64,000 bases of DNA from Petasospora fabianii (Eukaryota; Ascomycota; Saccharomycetes; Phaffomycetales; Wickerhamomycetaceae): positions 1,054,001 to 1,118,000 of the forward strand of contig CP048716.1 of the NCBI GenBank assembly GCA_022641835.1. The letters are read 5' to 3'. The position numbers were made by a program, and so were the translations under genes. The first letter of the stretch is position 1, and every line of letters starts with the position of its first letter. Positions 36,714 to 45,804 of this stretch are shown in pieces. A model generated the notes under the pieces. It made no database searches and was not told the origin of the DNA. It saw only the letters and a program-made list of their open reading frames with translations.

Positions 36714-37520
36714 ATGACACGTTTCAGAGGTTGTATTGATATTCATTCTGGACAAGTGAAACAGATCGTTGGAGGAACTCTCTCCTCTGATGATTCCACT
36801 ACAACTACAACTATAACAGACACCCTCGCCACAAACTTTGTATCAACATTACCCTCATCTCACTATGCATCATTGTATAAGAAACACAATGTTACAGGGA
36901 CACATGTGATTAAACTTGGTTCTAATACTCAAAATGATGAAGTTGCCCTTGAGGCATTAGCTACATGGCCCGGTGCATTCCAAATCGGTGGTGGTATTAA
37001 TGAGACAAATGCTATGTTTTGGATTGAAAAAGGTGCATCTCATGTTATTGTTACTAGTTGGTTGTTTCCTGATGGTGTTTTCAGTCAAGAGAGATTGGAT
37101 ACACTGGTTAAGACAGTGGGGAAAGAACACATTGTTATTGACCTTTCGTGTCGTACTAAGATCGTTAATGGTGTAAAGAAATGGTATGTAGCGACGAACA
37201 AATGGCAAACAGTGACTGATTTTGAGTTAAATAAAGAGGCATTTGATTCATTGAGTCAATACTGTGATGAATTCTTGGTTCATGCTGCTGATGTCGAAGG
37301 ATTATGTCAAGGTATTGATGAAGAACTTGTTGAAAAGTTAGCTGAATGGTCCAAGATCCCAGTGACATATGCTGGTGGTGCTAAGAGTGTTGAAGATTTG
37401 GAAAGAGTAGACAAGATTTCACATGGTAAAGTTGATTTGACATATGGAAGTGCCTTAGATATCTTTGGTGGTAAACTTGTCAAGTTTGCAGATGCTTGTG
37501 GCTGGAACTCGAAGCATTGA
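36714..37520 (+). CDS. HIS6: Phosphoribosylformimino-5-aminoimidazole carboxamide ribotide isomerase (histidine step 4)
   Basis: A 268-residue TIM-barrel enzyme (261 in S. cerevisiae) that opens the ribose of ProFAR to PRFAR in histidine biosynthesis. The start [20 protein letters not shown] contains the first catalytic aspartate (CIDIH). [28 protein letters not shown] then HVIVTSWLF line the first phosphate site. The second catalytic acid lies in [26 protein letters not shown] and [14 protein letters not shown] mark the second phosphate site. The eukaryotic form has longer loops than bacterial HisA and this one agrees. I looked for a Gcn4 site (TGACTCA) in the 204-bp promoter and found no perfect copy. 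Confidence 0.97.
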   Translation: MTRFRGCIDIHSGQVKQIVGGTLSSDDSTTTTTITDTLATNFVSTLPSSHYASLYKKHNVTGTHVIKLGSNTQNDEVALEALATWPGAFQIGGGINETNAMFWIEKGASHVIVTSWLFPDGVFSQERLDTLVKTVGKEHIVIDLSCRTKIVNGVKKWYVATNKWQTVTDFELNKEAFDSLSQYCDEFLVHAADVEGLCQGIDEELVEKLAEWSKIPVTYAGGAKSVEDLERVDKISHGKVDLTYGSALDIFGGKLVKFADACGWNSKH

Positions 37521-38193
37521 GGGTGGTAGACACATATATGTACTTATCTAGAGAATATTGTATCTCAAAACGGTTATAGTGGTTCTCTTGCATTATGACA
37601 TAAAGTTATAGAGTTAGTAGTCTACGTAGAGCCTATCATGATCTCGGACAAGAGCGGAGGATACCCAAAGTCCAGCCAATTCAAACAACACTTCACTTTA
37701 TATCTCATGAATAGATGAATAGATGTCTATTATATGTCATAAGTATAATCTCTAATAAACCATTAGCAATGATATCTGCACTGCGACCAAAGCCACAATA
37801 ACACCCTCACTATGATAAGCCCCACACGTCCGGAGACTTAGTACCTCTCAACATACAATCCCACAATCCATCAATCCCACAACAAATCTTAAACAACTCT
37901 TTAACATACAAAGAGACTCATAGACTAACACTCCACATATACACAAAGATAATAAATACCATAAATACCATAAATACCATAAATACCATAAGAAACACAC
38001 CCAACCAAAGATCTACCGTGGCCTAAGAGTTTACCCCAATCCACCAATTCGCGCACTTTCCCCAGACGATGACGGACCTCGGCTTTTCGGTATCATTGGT
38101 TGAGCAATGCGGAGAAGTTTTGTATAAAGGGCAAGTCTGGCCCACTGGTTTTAAGTCTGTTAGTGATTGGTTAGTGATAGAGGTTGTACAATC
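37521..38193. promoter_or_regulatory. HIS6 3' region and ANT1 promoter
   Basis: A 673-bp spacer with no gene. A 9-bp unit ATAAATACC is repeated four times plus a partial copy at 37952-37990. TTCGCGC lies at 38048-38054 and a TATA box, TATAAA, at 38123-38128, 66 bp before the ANT1 ATG. An ATG at 38069 opens a 65-codon frame overlapping the ANT1 start, but it lies upstream of the TATA and so is probably not transcribed. Confidence 0.5.
37952..37990. repeat. 9-bp tandem repeat (ATAAATACC)4
   Basis: Four exact copies and part of a fifth, about 205-240 bp upstream of ANT1. Confidence 0.9.
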
Positions 38194-39171
38194 ATGTCCT
38201 CTCTTGAGAATGCAGTGTATGGGGCCTCGGCGTCCATCATTGCTAGTACTATCGTCTACCCCTTAGACCTCATCAAGACAGTCATCCAGACACAAACTAA
38301 GGATGTCAAGTCCGCAACGGGGGATGATTTGACCCCTGAAGAGAAGAGTGCACTTGAGACTGAGCTTAGTGACAGGTATAAGAATTCATGGGATTGTCTC
38401 GTGAAGATCTATAATAAGAAAGGTATCTCTGGTCTTTATAAAGGTCTTGGATCATCACTACTCTCCACTGCTGTACAATCATTCACATACTTTTATTGGT
38501 ACACTTTTGTTCGAAAGCTTTGGGCACAGATCAAGACAACTCGTAAACTAACCTTGGCAAATTCTACCCCAGAGGAACTTGTCCTTGGTATGGTTGCTGC
38601 TGCCTTGGGTCAAGTCTTTACTTCCCCAATCTCTGTCATCTCTACAAGACAGCAAACTAACCCAGATAAGAACCCAACAATCTTGACTTCTGCTCGTAAC
38701 ATTGTTAAAGAGGATGGTCCAACAGGTCTTTGGCGTGGTTTGAAAGTGAGTCTTGTTCTCACAACGAATCCATCAATCACATATGCCACTTTTGAACGTC
38801 TTAAAGCTGTACTCTTCACGGGACGTACCATTCTTAACCCACATGAGAACTTCTTCCTTGGAGTCGTCTCCAAGATGTTGGCTACAATCATTACACAACC
38901 ACTTATCATTGCTAAGGCCATGCTTCAAAAGAATGATGAGAAGGGTAATGAAGACCTCGAATCCTTCCAAAGCATTTTGAGATATCTTGTTAAGAATGAA
39001 GGTATAACTTCCCTCTGGAAGGGTGTTGTACCACAAATCACCAAAGGTGTTCTTGTCCAAGGTTTCATCTTTATGTTTAAGGATCAAATTACAGTCATGA
39101 CAAGAACTCTCTTTATCTTGCTCAAGTTGAAACGTCAAGGTTCTATTAGAAGTGTTGGTGGTAAGAAGTGA
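38194..39171 (+). CDS. ANT1: Peroxisomal adenine nucleotide carrier (Ant1/PMP47 family)
   Basis: A 325-residue member of the mitochondrial carrier family that exchanges ATP for AMP across the peroxisomal membrane so that medium-chain fatty acids can be activated inside. The start MSSLENAVYGASASIIASTI fits the family; nine codons of open frame upstream lack an ATG. Three tandem repeats are seen with signature helices: YPLDLIKTVIQTQ (repeat 1), TSPISVISTRQQTN (repeat 2) and ITQPLIIAKAMLQKN (repeat 3). GLYKGLGSSLLSTAVQSFTY and GLWRGLKVSLVLTTNPSITY are typical of PMP47 and Ant1 and separate it from mitochondrial ADP/ATP carriers. In S. cerevisiae it lies beside SCD6 on chromosome XVI. Confidence 0.92.
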   Translation: MSSLENAVYGASASIIASTIVYPLDLIKTVIQTQTKDVKSATGDDLTPEEKSALETELSDRYKNSWDCLVKIYNKKGISGLYKGLGSSLLSTAVQSFTYFYWYTFVRKLWAQIKTTRKLTLANSTPEELVLGMVAAALGQVFTSPISVISTRQQTNPDKNPTILTSARNIVKEDGPTGLWRGLKVSLVLTTNPSITYATFERLKAVLFTGRTILNPHENFFLGVVSKMLATIITQPLIIAKAMLQKNDEKGNEDLESFQSILRYLVKNEGITSLWKGVVPQITKGVLVQGFIFMFKDQITVMTRTLFILLKLKRQGSIRSVGGKK

Positions 39172-39309
39172 GTTGATCTCAAGTATCTTTATATGTCATA
39201 TGCGCATTCTGTAGTGACACTTAACTAGATCTAGTCACACAGTTAGATTTATTGATATATTTATTCAGTCTGTAACCACTTATTGTAAGTATACATTGCC
39301 TAGACTTCA

Positions 39310-40626
39310 TCACTCCCAAACAATAGCTTTCTTATCAACACCAGCACTAATCAATATCTCCTTATCATTAATCACCCAATTGGTCATATTCTTAATTCTC
39401 TGTTTCTCATCATGACCTATAAGCTCCTTAACAATAGCACCACTTTTAAGCTCAAGACCTCGAATGATACCATCATCACCGGCAATCCAAATACCAGATC
39501 CATCTGTTCTCCAAGTGATATGAGGCTGTGAAAACTTATCCTGTGGTGATGAGGCATTGAAATTTCCAACAATGTATCCACGTTGAGTTGGTGTACTAAG
39601 TTGTTGCTCATCAGATGTCTCTGTCGTGGAGACTTCCGCTAGTAGCGTTCTTAGATCAGGCACCTTTGTGATGATGACTCGAAGATATGGAATGTGTGAT
39701 GTTCCAACAGCAACTTTCGTATCACTAGTAAGTGTTGGTGATGATATCGTGATTGCCATACCGGTGAAACCATGTGTTGAGAATTCTGCATCATTAAGGG
39801 AAATCCTAGTGACTTCACGTAGAGTATCGTTCTTCAAAGTGAAGTATGCAATTTGAGAAGAATCAAGTCTAGTGATCAAGGCAATGGGCTGTGATTCAAA
39901 TGTACTTACCTCGATTGCAGTAGCATTGGATAAAAGCTTGAACTGGGAGAGGAACTCAAACTTAGTGTTCTTTAGTCTGTGTGCTCTCACTGTGAGATCC
40001 CAGCCGATGGAGAAGATCAAGTATTCGTCTTCACTCATTTTCAATATCTTGAAATCGGTAACCAAACGAGGATGTAATTGACATTCACCTAATGTTTCCA
40101 CTGTGTTAGCATCCTTCACCTCACTAAGCTTTACTTTACCATCCATGCCGCAACTCAAAAGTAAATTAGTACCATTAATGATATAACAACACTTGACAAC
40201 ACTGTTATGTACACCTGTAAATCTTCCAATGACACATCTGGTTTCCAAATCAACCAATGTTATGGCCTTATCAACACTGGAAAGCGTACTAACGCTCTTC
40301 AATTCACCTTCAATGAGTAGTGTACCAGATGACATATGAACAACAAGTGCACCACCAGTTTTCAATTCGTGCAAAATCTCCGGTACTTCTTTATTCCAAG
40401 ACTTGAAAAGCTCAGAATTCTCATTCTTGTTAATCTCTGATTCCTTGATAACATCAGAGTGATGCGCAAGGTATGCAACACGATCAGATACAATATCTTC
40501 AAGCTTCTCATAAGTGACAGTTGTACCTACTGTGTCAATGTTGACTTCCGATTCGAAGGCACTCAACGTATCATGGTGACCATGACGCTTCAAATAGTCA
40601 GCAATCAAATGATTAGTGAGTGACAT
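39310..40626 (-). CDS. LisH-WD40 repeat protein of unknown function
   Basis: A 438-residue protein. Residues about 3-32 form a LisH dimerisation motif (LTNHLIADYLKRHGHHDTLS then AFESEV). After a helical linker (about 33-85) the rest reads as a seven-bladed beta-propeller with degenerate WD repeats: GRFTGVHNSVVKCCYIINGT with LLSCGMDGKVKL, YLIFSIGWDLTVRAHRL, HITWRTDGSGIWIAGDDGII and, at the end, NWVINDKEILISAGVDKKAI then VWE. The combination is found in Lis1, Tup1-like corepressors and CTLH-complex proteins, but the spacing and sequence match none I can name, and I recall no S. cerevisiae orthologue at this position. It is divergent from RPS23 and convergent with ANT1 (138 bp between stops). 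Confidence 0.8.
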   Translation of the reverse strand: MSLTNHLIADYLKRHGHHDTLSAFESEVNIDTVGTTVTYEKLEDIVSDRVAYLAHHSDVIKESEINKNENSELFKSWNKEVPEILHELKTGGALVVHMSSGTLLIEGELKSVSTLSSVDKAITLVDLETRCVIGRFTGVHNSVVKCCYIINGTNLLLSCGMDGKVKLSEVKDANTVETLGECQLHPRLVTDFKILKMSEDEYLIFSIGWDLTVRAHRLKNTKFEFLSQFKLLSNATAIEVSTFESQPIALITRLDSSQIAYFTLKNDTLREVTRISLNDAEFSTHGFTGMAITISSPTLTSDTKVAVGTSHIPYLRVIITKVPDLRTLLAEVSTTETSDEQQLSTPTQRGYIVGNFNASSPQDKFSQPHITWRTDGSGIWIAGDDGIIRGLELKSGAIVKELIGHDEKQRIKNMTNWVINDKEILISAGVDKKAIVWE

Positions 40627-41027
40627 TGGGTTCCACCGTGTCTCTTTATCAATGTGTGTGCATCCTATGCCTCAACTGATAGTGTGGAGGATCTTATCCA
40701 GATCGCTCAAATGGCACTGGGCGCTGCCCTGATAAATTCACGTGACTTCCGTTTACCCTAATCCCCCAGAACTTCTATGGTGTGCGGATGCTATCAATGG
40801 ACCCGGTACGTGCCACACAAGTCGCGCGCGAAACGCTTGTATTGTACTGCTTACTCAGCATCCAATAGTGAAGCTAAAGCTCCCGCGAATTCCTCAATTG
40901 GTGGTGAGCCGGCAGTCCCAGTTTGGCCCGCGCTCTTTGTCTGCCTGGTGAAAAAAGACTTTTTTTCACACTTCAACTCCAACACCACTCAAAGTAGAGA
41001 CGACCAACAACAACCAAACCGATCAAG
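40627..41027. promoter_or_regulatory. Divergent promoter of the LisH-WD40 gene and RPS23
   Basis: A 401-bp spacer. It holds a Cbf1-type TCACGTGA at 40738-40745, CG-rich GTCGCGCGCGAAACG near 40825, a second CG patch (GGCCCGCGCTC) near 40925 and a CTTTTTTTCAC tract at 40962-40972 just before the RPS23 leader. No Rap1 site is evident. Confidence 0.45.
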
Positions 41028-41911
41028 ATGGGTAAGGGTAAGCCAAGAGGATTGAACTCCGCTAGAAAGCTCAGAGTCCACAGAAGAAACAAGTAAGTTC
41101 ATACCCATCATGGCGTGGCAACAACTTGGACGAGAAACACTTTCGACACATCGACACATCAAATCATCAAGACTCAAAGACATCAAAGATTTCATCACAC
41201 AAGCAAAGATCATCATTTGAAACCCATACACACATCAAGACACTGGCAACTACACTCTATCCATTGCACAGCACTCAGTAAAAGCAACAGCCTATAGGTA
41301 CAAGATCGATGTCCCACACTCATCATCACTCCACGCCCCCTAAAGCCCTCTCAACAGGCACACCGCAGCAAACATAACCATGAATCATCCAGTACATCCT
41401 TCGCTTGATACATTCCATCAGTCAATCATCCTACCGAAGTGTTTATTCGTCCCAAGTCCACCACGCTTGCCCGATGCTCAATTTTTATGCAGCTTCGCAA
41501 CCACTTAAAAGACCAGCAATACTAACAACACACTTTAGCCGTTGGGCCGAGCAGACCTACAAGAAGAGATTGTTGGGAACTGCCTTCAAGTCCTCTCCAT
41601 TCGGTGGTTCTTCCCACGCCAAGGGTATTGTTCTTGAGAAGATTGGTATTGAGTCCAAGCAGCCAAACTCTGCTATCAGAAAGTGTGTCAGAGTTCAGTT
41701 GATCAAGAACGGTAAGAGAGTTACTGCCTTCGTTCCAAATGACGGTTGTTTGAACTTTGTCGACGAGAACGACGAGGTTTTGCTCGCCGGTTTCGGTCGT
41801 AAGGGTAAGGCTAAGGGTGATATCCCAGGTGTCAGATTCAAGGTCGTCAAGGTCTCTGGTGTCTCCCTCTTGGCTTTGTGGAAGGAGAAGAAGGAGAAAC
41901 CAAGATCCTAA
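41028..41911 (+). CDS. RPS23: Cytosolic ribosomal protein uS12 (Rps23), spliced
   Basis: A 145-residue decoding-centre protein of the 40S subunit. Exon 1 (41028-41092) encodes [20 protein letters not shown] plus N and part of a codon; exon 2 (41539-41911) continues with [14 protein letters not shown]. The joined frame is exactly 146 codons with stop, the same length as in S. cerevisiae. The loop [19 protein letters not shown] contains the proline that is hydroxylated in eukaryotes (in KQPNSAIRK) and lies near the A-site. [20 protein letters not shown] and [20 protein letters not shown] are essentially invariant. It is adjacent to SPN1, facing it, as RPS23B is in S. cerevisiae. Confidence 0.97.
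41093..41538 (+). other. RPS23 intron (446 nt)
   Basis: Donor GTAAGT at 41093, branch TACTAAC at 41520-41526, acceptor CTTTAG ending at 41538. It is A/C-rich on the plus strand. No box C/D snoRNA was seen on the sense strand. Confidence 0.93.
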
Positions 41912-42075
41912 ACGAACTCCAACGTCATGTACTATTGGTTTAGTTTCTGTATATTTGTTTATGCACATTAAAGGTTAATTAAAAAGCATTGTTTAAGTAG
42001 ATCCCTTCTATATATGGTCTTCCTACGTGATAAGTCATGAAAAATGCTATCGTACAATTATTGGAAACAAACCTT

Positions 42076-43356
42076 TCAGAATCCCTGTGTGCCTCTACCC
42101 TCGATACTGATACCACCCTTTTTGGAACCACCTGCTCTTCTACCAGACAACTTGGCCTTAATTCTCTTGAATTGATCATCTCTGTTCAAGGAGGAACCAA
42201 CACCAGCTTGTGTAATAGACATGGCGTTCTTGTCCACTCTTGACTTTGGAGCAAACTTGTAATCTGTGACAGTTGGGGCGGGAGCAGCAGCTCTATTTCT
42301 TCTAGCAGCCTGCTGTTCATAGATCGACTTCTCAGCCTCTCTTCTTTTCTTCTCCTCTTCTGTGAGTCTCTTCTTTGGTCTGTTCATCTTCTCCTTCAAT
42401 TTGGCAGCATCAAACTCAACAGAGCTGAAACGTTTGTCTCTGTAGTTGTCGGAAGCACCAATGATAGGTCTCGTCCAGTCCGATACTAACTTGTCAGCAA
42501 CTCTCTTGATATCTGGCTCGACTCTCTTTGATTTTTGGTAAAAGAGTAAGATCTTACCAATTCCTGACTCTCTCAAATGATTCGTGTTGATTGGCAACTT
42601 GAGTAAAGCAGCAAACAAGGTCTTTTGAATCTCATAAGATGGAAGAGAAGCATTTGGTAACGGTTCCAACCACTGTCTTACTTCAGCCAACAAGTTATTA
42701 TCCAAAATCACCTCAGCCAAGTTTGCCTTGGACAATATGTTACGCACCTTGGGTAACAACTGAATCTTGTTCATAGCAACGCCAGTCTCAGATTCAATAA
42801 GCTCGGCATCTTGCTTAGCAGCTGTGTCCATCTGCTGTTTCAAGATCTGGATCAACTCGTCGTCATCATTCGTTAGATCGTGTTCATCTTTTCTTCTCTT
42901 GATCTTTGGTCTCTTCAATGCTCTCTCAAGTTTAGCCTCTAGCTCTTGACGTCTCTTTGTTGACTCATCAAAGTTTTCTGGGACAACTTGTTCGTTATCA
43001 TCACCTTCAATCTGTTCAGGTTCGGCAGATTTGGACTTTCTTGCAGGTGGAGTTGCCTGAGAAGCTCCTGAACGCTTACTTGGTTTCAACTTGGCAACAT
43101 CATCATAGTCAAGAATCTCATGATCACCATCCTCATCGTGGTGTTCTGAGTAATCGCCATCCTCTTCTTGTTCATTGACATTCTTATCATCGTCATCATT
43201 ATCATCATCCTCTGGTGCATCTTCATCAACCTCCTCGGTCTGTTGTTCCGTCACTTCAGTGTTCTCGACGGCGTCAGCGGTGTCGTCAACCTTGGGAGAA
43301 CCAGCCTCCACAATCTCTGTCTCCTCGACCACAGGTGCGTTTTCTTCGTCACTCAT
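42076..43356 (-). CDS. SPN1: Transcription elongation factor Spn1/Iws1
   Basis: A 426-residue protein (410 in S. cerevisiae). It binds Spt6 and RNA polymerase II and acts after recruitment and in histone handling. The N-terminal 150 residues are acidic and disordered (EDAPEDDDNDDDDKNVNEQE) with a basic SKRSGASQATPPARKSK patch. The central TFIIS N-terminal-like (LW) domain covers about 180-310: LLPKVRNILSKANLAEVILD, LAEVRQWLEPLPNASLPSY, LFAALLKLPINTNHLRESGI and VADKLVSDWTRPI, the last of which is diagnostic. The C-terminus is basic and ends RRAGGSKKGGISIEGRGTQGF, like the family. It is convergent with RPS23 and preceded by TTCGCGAA and a CACGTG box. Confidence 0.95.
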   Translation of the reverse strand: MSDEENAPVVEETEIVEAGSPKVDDTADAVENTEVTEQQTEEVDEDAPEDDDNDDDDKNVNEQEEDGDYSEHHDEDGDHEILDYDDVAKLKPSKRSGASQATPPARKSKSAEPEQIEGDDNEQVVPENFDESTKRRQELEAKLERALKRPKIKRRKDEHDLTNDDDELIQILKQQMDTAAKQDAELIESETGVAMNKIQLLPKVRNILSKANLAEVILDNNLLAEVRQWLEPLPNASLPSYEIQKTLFAALLKLPINTNHLRESGIGKILLFYQKSKRVEPDIKRVADKLVSDWTRPIIGASDNYRDKRFSSVEFDAAKLKEKMNRPKKRLTEEEKKRREAEKSIYEQQAARRNRAAAPAPTVTDYKFAPKSRVDKNAMSITQAGVGSSLNRDDQFKRIKAKLSGRRAGGSKKGGISIEGRGTQGF

Positions 43357-45804
43357 CTTTGATGTTCTTCAAATGTTCAGAACGACTTGACACAAGTAAC
43401 AAGTTATCGTTGGGTGAAGATGAGAAGTTGTTAATAGTTCGGGGGCCTCAATCATCCTCCGCAACATCAAAATCATCCAGAGCGCGCGCTCCATCAAAAA
43501 TTCGCGAAAAAGTATGGGGCACGTGACCTCCAGTGGCTAGAGATATGTTACTACTGCTGAAATGCGGTTAGGCAATGTTACTATTATCAAATAACCAATT
43601 GAGAGGCTTTGGTGCAGCAGTGAATATATTATCTTGCGAAGGCAATCTTTCACCGTTTTGATGGGGGGACAAATCGTGACTCCACCGCTCTGTTCTACTC
43701 TTCTACTTATGCCCGCGAGTTGGCTTCGTTGCCGGGACACCACGCTCATCAATTGAGCCCAGCAATACCTTTTTGTGGGTTGTCCTTTACAGTCAGGACG
43801 ATATGTATGCATATAGCATATAGAGGATAACAAAACTAAATTCTTGCTTCTCTCAAATACCCAAAAGATTTTTGATGATATCTTAGATAGTTACACTACA
43901 TAAGAATCGAAAACTTCAGTCCTGCTCTTTTGAAAATTGTAAGAAATTGAAACTATTAACAAGCTGATACGGACTCAAAAGTACTATCAGATAAACCTCA
44001 GTTTTCTGGAAGAAGGCTATCATAATGCACATGTGCCTAAATACTAATTTGTTGGGCTTAATATAACCAAGTAATGAAGAGATTATGATTCGTGGTGTTC
44101 GGGTTTACCCCCCAAAAATAATGGTGTGTGGATGTTACATGATCTTAGGTTGGAAACAACACAACACAATTGACCTTGTGAATGGACATTGATGCTTCTG
44201 TTTTACTTATTATGATAGTCATTTAGTTCTTTATAGCTGTACCTTTTTACATGGGCCTCTTGATTGGACCTGCGGGTAGACTACTATGGTTGCTGGAAAT
44301 CAGATGGCTAATCTGATCTCGATTTTAAGTCGCGCGTTTGACAGGTGCAAGTGATCAAGGGGCTAGGGGGCTCAATCTAATCTATGAGTGCAGGGGGATC
44401 AGTGATGAATCAGCGGCTTCTATATAATAATTTCCGGCTTCATAAAGTTTGTCACACAGTTCCTTTCTGACTAAAGAGCCGGAGGTGCCCTCTTGTGCTG
44501 TTTAAATAATGTAGCGTCATGGTTTTGGCCATCGAGGGATACCGCTTGAATCCGTTAGCGGGACCTCAGGAGCCGATTAAATTCTGAGTGATCTATTGTA
44601 ATCAAGACAACTCTGAAACCTTGACAGATAATTGGGTGAAACTGGTGGATTACCTTGTCAAACTCGAGTGACTTATGTTCGGCTGTACGTCTTGTGTTGG
44701 CGGAACTTTGAATTCTAGCAGCTATGCAGTTCAAGTGAGATGAACTTAAATTAGCTTAGAGCGAAGCTCGGCCCTGATGATCTTAAATGTCGACGACAAC
44801 ACGGTTTTTTGAGATGAAAGAGGTAAGAGCATGTGCAATCTGTATGAATTATCGCCCATATATGACCCCGCTGCTGGGTATCAACGACATGGTAATCTAA
44901 ATGTTGCCCAGATACTTTAAGTAGTTGTGAAGTTACATTCCAGGCATGAGTGCCCCTTGCGTACAGCCACCTGAACCACGACAAGCACCTTGAGTAGGCG
45001 CCTGCGCGCCAAGAAGTCATGCTTGCTGGATTGTTCTAGGCTGATTTCGCCTGTATGGAATATCATGAATACATGGCTAGAAGGAAAAGGCCTTCCACGT
45101 AGTGCTGAGATATTCCCGTCCCATGACTGTAGTCTCTCGCGTGTCTGTCAAAATGTCACGGGCAACTCGCAGGCGCCAACGAAAACAATCAGGGAAAGCT
45201 CTTGTTAGCACCTTCCAGTTCTCGTGGCGGCAACCTCAGGAACCACCACTGGAATCACACCTAACGCGTTAAACGCCCATACAAGTAAGTTTACCTTTGA
45301 TTTGTCCCTGGAGAGGAGAAGAGAACAACAACCGCCCGGCCAATTGGCCCATTGGCAGCGCGACACGATCCGCATTCTCGCTGGATCATGGACATGCGTT
45401 CACACACGTCTCGATCCCTCTACGACTCACGACCGCTCTCTGAACCATGCAGATCCAGTTACAGGTCACCGACATATCAATGTATTAAACCATGGCTCCT
45501 ATACCGACTTCAATTATCTCTCTTATAGTAACAGATGCCGTCATTATTGGCCCCACCCAGCGCGTTGGCAACGCGTTGCCTTGAATGCGCGCGCGATCGC
45601 CGATTCACACTGGTATGACAGCATGATCACACTTGCACACGGGCTCTCTGCGTGCGCATCTCAAATCGTTTGTGCCTCGATTGGATACTCAACGGACATA
45701 TATTCTCTTCTCTCGAATTCCAGGGCCCGAAAAAGCAGATAATTTTTGAAAACAGACACTAACGGACGCGATACAGACGACAACTTGCTACTCAAGCTAA
45801 GAAG
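43357..45804. other. Large gene-free region between SPN1 and BEM2
   Basis: Almost 2.45 kb, the largest interval here without a convincing gene. The SPN1-proximal part has TTCGCGAA at 43501-43508 and GGCACGTGACC with its E-box at 43520-43525. The middle (43850-45000) is ordinary mixed-composition DNA; I see no tandem or inverted repeats, tRNA boxes or snRNA motifs. The open frame at 45224-45742 starts without an ATG and has an unnatural composition. The last 0.5 kb may be an intron in the BEM2 leader. A regulatory RNA, centromere or lost gene is possible but unsupported. Confidence 0.4.
45285..45776 (+). other. Possible intron in the BEM2 5' untranslated region (492 nt)
   Basis: Donor CAA/GTAAGTTT at 45285, near-consensus branch CACTAAC at 45757-45763, acceptor GATACAG ending at 45776, 28 bases before the BEM2 ATG. 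The branch-to-AG spacing (13 nt) resembles the verified introns in this window. No coding exon is apparent upstream. Confidence 0.35.

Noticed and set aside
38069-38266. 65-codon frame with ATG overlapping the ANT1 start
   Set aside because: A TATA box at 38123-38128 lies downstream of this ATG, so the ANT1 transcript probably does not include it.
45224-45742. 172-codon open frame before BEM2
   Set aside because: No ATG near its beginning, unnatural His/Arg/Ser composition, no family resemblance, and it overlaps a likely leader intron.
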